Shown here: positions 58,668 to 64,000 of the stretch, in pieces
Layout: every line of letters starts with the position of its first letter
Position numbering within the stretch: position 1 is the first letter of the stretch
Source of the DNA: Medicago truncatula
Lineage: Eukaryota; Streptophyta; Magnoliopsida; Fabales; Fabaceae
NCBI RefSeq assembly: GCF_003473485.1
Contig: NC_053044.1
Coordinates: forward strand, 48,834,091-48,898,090
Length of the DNA: 64,000 nt
Reading direction: 5' to 3'
Translations under genes and position numbers: made by a program
Notes under the pieces: generated by a model
The model's input: only the letters and a program-made list of their open reading frames with translations
Told to the model about the DNA's origin: nothing
Databases searched by the model: none

Positions 58668-60589
58668 ATATAAACTACAAAAAAAAAAGTGAGTTGTGGG
58701 GGAAACTTGTATCTAGTTATTATAAGTTACGAGTCTTTTCATTAGTATTAGGTTAGATTTTGTTAGGACTGTGAAAAGTTGAAATGCAAAAGGAGGCGAA
58801 GTCTCTGTATGTGTGTGTGTTTGTCATTGTGTTCTGCTAGTATGCTGTCAGTTAGTAATGCAATGCAAGCATAAAAAGTCTCTCAAATTCTCTCTGTTTG
58901 AGAAAACTTGAGAAGATGGAATAAAATCAACTTAGAGAGTGAAGGTTTGGTTGGTGAGTTATTTCGAAGGGGAAAACTTCAATCGTTTCGTACAAAGTTT
59001 TGTTTTGAATTGCTTGTATTATCATGTGAATTTCTTGAATTCCATGAGCTAGCTGCATGACATTATATTGAAACAATATTTTTTGGTAAATGGTGGGTTT
59101 CTATGAATCTGGAAACAACATTTTGTGTAAAAAAATTGCGTAAGACACATAAAATATGCCAAAATGGCGGGACCCCTTCTCAGATCCTGCATATGCAGAA
59201 GCTTTAATGCACTGGACTGTCCTCTTTTTATTAAGTTAGTAAGCAGTTCTAGAAGGATAGACAAATAATATTCATCTTCTTCGACTATAATGATGTAATG
59301 CAGAAAATTTACTTAGTCTAGCACAAGACACAATCGTAGCCCGGAGATGGACTCAAAATAAAAGGAGTGAAAGACGAAAAAAGATTAAACAATATCATGA
59401 GCATATTTCTTAAATTTCTTTATTTTATTATATGAAGATTTTAGCTTGTTTTGTCAAGATCTTAAGTAAGTATCTGAAGTACGTAAAGAAAATTACAGAA
59501 TCAGGTGACACCATGATATACTCATCGGATACAAAATCTCCAGTTATACATCCTAAAAATCAACCTTTTCTCAAAGGATAGTCATATCCTTTGCTCAAAA
59601 TGAGGGAAATGCTTACAAGTTCAGAAGTCATACAGAACAATGTGTTTACATAAAACTTCCTAAATAGAGGGGATATTGTAAGAACATAGTATTTGCAGCA
59701 CAGTCAAATCTAGTGGCTGGTTACACAAAAAGCGAAGGTCGCACTCACACATATTCGGCAGACATCACAGAACATTGTCGCAACATTTTCTAGTGGATTA
59801 AAAAATGGAAATGTAAAGAAAATGATTTGAAATAGATACAATTTTCTTTATATAGGTGGTCACTACTGGACACCCTTTTTCTTTTATAAATTGAAAGGGG
59901 ATGTAGACTTGAGGGACCACTCACACATTACACATCCACAGTGTGATATTTTTTATCCATTCAATTGGTAAAGTAATAAACTTTTAAAAAGAAAATCTTA
60001 GACAAGATACTGCTCTGTTTTCTTGCCGTTCAATCTTTAACTCCAAAACACAGAAGACGGAGATGTTTTTCACATAAAACTACTTTACCACCTTCCCTTT
60101 CCTTTTCCAGATAATCCTCATAACCAAATGAACAGACTTGAAATATAAAAGGCAGTATACCCATCTTAGGAACAAGCTATGAATTGCACAAATTGCTACG
60201 TGAATAAAATCATTAAAAGTTTCATCCTCGTACAAAAGACAGACACCTTTCTCTAACTCAAGAGAAAACTATTTAGGTGCAATTTCTGGCAACTATCAAA
60301 TAAAAGATTACATCAAATACATCAAATTATCAGCAAAGATTGGCAAGTTGCTAGTTTGCAAAATTTGTCAAATATTCTACAAAATACAAGCCCTATGACA
60401 AACATGTTCAAACTTCAGACAATCTTTTATCATTCCACGACTCTGAAATTGTAGTTTCAGGATGAGAACGTACCAAGACAACCGATTCAACTTCAATTGG
60501 TAAAATATAAAGAAGCATCATTACCATTTAATGTAATCTGGATCACAGTTATTTTTTATATCACCCTACAAATGCAAGCACTGCCAACT
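58668..60589. other. convergent intergenic region, no gene
   Basis: Holds the 3' UTRs of the phospholipase C gene and of MED30. Apart from a SINE fragment at 59150-59216 I see only unique AT-rich sequence. Confidence 0.6.
59150..59216 (-). repeat. Au-SINE-like fragment
   Basis: The minus strand reads 'ccagtgcattaaagcttctg' then 'catatgcaggatctgagaag' and 'gggtccc', the same wording as the fragment at 35779-35850. It is truncated on both sides. Confidence 0.6.
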
Positions 60590-63500
60590 TCAGGTCGAAA
60601 AAGGACTTTGCCATGTTGATATATCAGTGATAAGTTCTCGCAGTTGATCTATGAGTATCTTCAGGTGCAAGTTCTTGTTGCCAAGTTCCTACATTTAAGG
60701 ATTGAAATTCCAATGCTTAACAACAATATAATTAATAAAAAAAGAGACAGGCTCTTAATAACTTCAGTCAAGAATCCACAAGCTTTTCCCAATTGAAATT
60801 GTTTCAGGGTTTCAGAAATAAACTAAAAATATAAAACGCATCATAAGAATGTCATTAGATTCTGTTAACTGCAGCTGACATAGTTTGATGAAAAAGGTAT
60901 TTTCCGATGAACTAAAACAGTAAAACCCGAGACTAAAATAATAAATTCGATGTTTGGGGTTTGGAAAGAGTGTGATCAAGGATAGAGACAGAGGTTAATA
61001 CAACAAACCTTTCTCAAAGAAGAGGCTTGCTCTTCCAATTTCTCAATTTCAGCTTCGTCCATAGGGCTGTCAGCTGAACCACCGTCAAATGTGTTTGCCT
61101 ATAATACTAACCAAGTTAGTTTAACAGGAAAACAAAAGCTTTGCTAGCTAATATGATGGTCATACAGCTCGCAATAAGATGCACGTTTGTGAGTCAATAA
61201 CCCCGATCATTTAACAGAATATGGAGTCTTAAGTCTATGTAAGGAAGACACTGATTTCTGAATAGAATTTTCTTTTAATGCAGCATCTTTTTCCTAGCAG
61301 TATAATAGAGGTGCAATAATATAAAAATAGTGAGTTCGGAATTTATTTAGTAATTTACCACAGTCTCATGAAGTTTTTCATTTAGTCGCTGTTAAGATTT
61401 TCAACCCCATTTTAAAAAGACATCAAACCAAACCTTGGTGTAAAGAGATTTTTATTGTCTCTTACCAAGCCAGAAAGATATCTAAAGGAATTGAAACTCA
61501 CAATTCATTAGCTAAAAATTCAGAGAACAAAACTATAGCTAGTTACTTATTGAATTTAAGCAGTTTAAGTAATAAAACATAGTCAAAGTCAAAAAGCAAA
61601 ATTCATTCGTTAGCCCACTCAATGCTCCAATCGGTGCTGCAACATTATAAGGTTCTATAAATAGGAGTTTTCAAATTTTTCATCATGTTACGCTATTACC
61701 GGAATATCATGTGTTAAACTTATCTGTGGTATAAATTTAAAGCCCTTGTGCATATGTAGAAAAAAATACCATCATGTAGTCGTACTTCATTTCTAAGATT
61801 TCAATTTATATCTCCGAACTCTGAAACTGAAGTATTTTCAGATTTCCTCTCAAGGTGATGAACTCTGAATCTGAAGTATTTTCAGATTTTCACTCAAGGT
61901 GAAGAAACTCATCCTAATACCTCCTGCTGTCCTTTTCTATTAGCTCATCCTAATATCGTACGGAAAGCCAGATTTGAAGCAATATGAGGTGTTGGTAGAT
62001 CATCACAGATTAATGTTGGAAATTCCGCCTTAATTGCGGTCCGCCCCTAGTCGCCTAAATTGCGACCTTTGGTTAGCCTTCATTGCAGCCTCCAACACCT
62101 TCATTGTGTTGGCTTTGAGGGGGTGGATTTAGTCCCACATTGGATAGATAGCCCTCTTGAGAAGAGTTTATAAAGAGGAGGCACTCTTCACCTTACAAGC
62201 CGGTTTTTTAAGGATGAGTTAGGCCCCAAATTTCAACAATTAACATAAATCACATTTCATATTGGAGTTGTTCTATTTATAAAAGTTCAAACGTAGAGCG
62301 AGTTATGACTCAATACTCCAGTTGAGCACATGAGTTGGCAACTATGTTCTACTTGATTGGGAGATCCATCCCAGTCAACAACGTTATACACGACTGTAAT
62401 TTTATGAACATTGCCTGTGATATATACTAATACTAATACAAGCCGGTTTTTTAAGGATGAGTTAGGCCCCAAATTTCAACAATTAACATAAATCACATTT
62501 CATATTGGAGTTGTTCTATTTATAAAAGTTCTAACGTAGAGCGAGTTATGACTCAATACTCCAGTTCACCACATGAGTTGGCAACTATGTTCTACTTGAT
62601 TGGGAGATCCATCCCAGTCAACAACGTTATACACGACTGTAATTTTATGAACATTGCCTGTGATATACTAATACTAAATCCTTCCTGGGAGAGACCTTAA
62701 AGTATCACAAAATTCAGATAATTGCATCCCAGATATCACCACTAGGAGAGTTATGAACTTATGAAACTGACTCACAACATCAATCGCAAAGAATATGCCA
62801 AAGCATGGCCTAGTCACAGTGACCACTAAAGGACCTGTGTGATTTACGAATTTCCAATTTTTATCAATAATTACAAAAAATGTCACATTGCTTTCATTCC
62901 CTTTCCTATTTTGAAATATTCGGAAAAAAATTTGAAAGACGTACTGAATTGTTTTTATGGTTTCCTATCTAAATATTATAAAATAGAAAACAAAATAAGA
63001 ACAAGTATATTAAGTGTGTGCCAAAAAAAGGGAGCATATTAAGTGATAACCTATATTTATTGTGATACATATGAACCATCAATAGTAGCTGTTTAATCAA
63101 AGATTCAAAATCAATGTTTAGGATTAAAAAAAATGTAGTGATCTTCAATCTTTCCCCTTTGTTCATTAACCTGAACAATACTATCCACTCTGTCATATGA
63201 ACACGGTATTGTATGCTCTAATCGATGGTCTCTCATGAGTGGCATTGCATAATTCTATCCATTACCTATCAACGCTAAGACTACCCTACAATTTTTTTCC
63301 ACCTTTTATTTAATTGAATTAAATGATTATAACCACGAGCTTTTCATTGATACAAGACTGTGGCATCTTTGTTTTTGTTTAGTCTCAACTATTTTTGTGA
63401 TTTCCTAATTTTTTTACTTGGCCTGGAAACAATATTTTTAGAAAAGATTAGAATCAAATTACATTTTGAAATTTGATTAAGCAATTCATTGTAGCTGCAT

Positions 63501-64000
63501 CAAAGAAAGATGAGCGCATATGTCAAGCGAGGATGAAGGTAGGGGATGAGAATATGGAGACGCGTGACATTTTAATGAGATCAGACCATTAATTTCGATT
63601 GAGCGGCTGTTATTTAGAGCTTGTGCAAGAGAAGCATGAGTTCTCACTTGATTCTCTCTCCTATATATAGCAAAAGGTAATCTGTGTGTCGCATCGATGA
63701 ATAGTTACTTAAGAAAAAATAAGATTAGGAATACAATCTTTACAATGAACTTGGCAACTCTTATTGCTGCAGAAAAGAGTTTAAAAATTAAGTTTTGGAC
63801 TTGCCAATTCATTGATTTTCCACTAACCTAAAGTTCAATGATTCAAAAAATCTAGATCTAGTAACAAAAAGAACACACAATAAAACCCGAATTAGAAAAC
63901 TAGGGATTCGAAATTGCACCTTCTGAGAATTGGGAATAGCGGCAAGAACACTCCGAAGTCCAGCAACAGCATCTTTATACCTCAAACGAGCTTCATCAAG
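60590..64000 (-). CDS. MED30: Mediator complex subunit 30 (MED30), 3' part, gene continues past the window
   Basis: MED30 belongs to the Mediator head and links transcription factors to RNA polymerase II in the nucleus. Three exons are visible on the minus strand: 64000 (partial)-63920, 61098-61009 and 60688-60590; each is a whole number of codons (27, 30 and 33 including the stop) with GT-AG introns. The residues read [26 protein letters not shown], then [17 protein letters not shown], then [18 protein letters not shown]. These match the C-terminal coiled-coil region of plant MED30 proteins as I know them. The N-terminal half lies beyond the right edge. The intron between the first two visible exons (2.8 kb) contains a solo LTR and a tandem duplication; the last intron is short and ordinary. 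Confidence 0.85.
61815..61905. repeat. ~45-bp tandem duplication in MED30 intron
   Basis: gaactctgaaactgaagtat and gaactctgaatctgaagtat begin two successive units, both followed by 'tttcagatttt/cc' and 'ctcaaggtga'. They are nearly identical. Confidence 0.8.
62014..62238 (+). mobile_element. solo LTR of a small LTR element
   Basis: It begins tgttggaaattccgcc and ends aaatttcaaca (TG...CA). It contains 'tcccacattgg' and 'cttacaagccggttttt'. A 5-base duplication attaa flanks it at 62009-62013 and 62239-62243. It is 225 bp, with no internal region. Confidence 0.8.
62195..62676. repeat. 243-bp tandem duplication spanning the LTR end
   Basis: The unit starting acaagccggttttttaagga at 62195 recurs at 62438 with very few changes. 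It takes in the last 44 bases of the solo LTR plus about 200 bases of flanking intron, so the duplication happened after the LTR inserted. Confidence 0.9.

Overview
The window is plant nuclear DNA: AT-rich, with spliced genes using GT-AG introns, long gene-free stretches, and many MITEs, SINEs and LINE remnants. The gene families and repeat types (terminal repeats reading 'ggttaaat...tttggtccctata', tRNA-derived SINEs ending in 'ctac-ttgacc-An') point to a legume of the Medicago/clover/pea group. That placement is an inference from style; I ran no database search.

Layout. A FatB-type acyl-ACP thioesterase (240-3082, +) lies at the left edge. Two tandem-duplicated HIPP genes, which encode isoprenylated metallochaperone-like proteins (4618-5815 and 8664-10165, both -), follow. 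The stretch 10.3-20.9 kb has no gene and is a mosaic of MITEs, one solo-LTR-like element and 5'-truncated LINEs. An uncharacterised protein with a C-terminal membrane helix (21693-22442, -) has a decayed partial copy just beyond its 3' end (about 20.88-21.12 kb). The stretch 22.5-29.1 kb is gene-free and repeat-rich. An SPL13-like SBP-box transcription factor with a full miR156 target site follows (29216-32326, +); its conserved N-terminus is out of frame. Next are an F-box/FIST protein (32982-41952, +), a CBS-CBS-PB1 membrane protein (45841-53194, +), a non-specific phospholipase C of the NPC6 type (56494-58667, +), and the 3' part of Mediator subunit MED30 (60590 to beyond 64000, -).

The genes are an ordinary syntenic set with separate roles: plastid fatty-acid release, metal binding, phase-change transcription, protein turnover, an adenosine-ligand/PB1 sensor, phospholipid hydrolysis and Mediator. 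I see no cluster or pathway linking them, and no clearly new system.

The most notable signals are: (1) the apparent frameshift removing the conserved N-terminal motif of the SPL13-like gene; (2) a family of Mutator-like MITEs with readable 8-11 bp target duplications, one inserted inside a LINE endonuclease reading frame; (3) a recurring pattern of very small poly(A)-type insertions flanked by 10-18 bp direct repeats, which look like retroposition events that delivered little more than a tail; (4) three different SINEs packed into one intron of the CBS-PB1 gene; (5) a FatB-like thioesterase without the usual FatB N-terminal hydrophobic segment.
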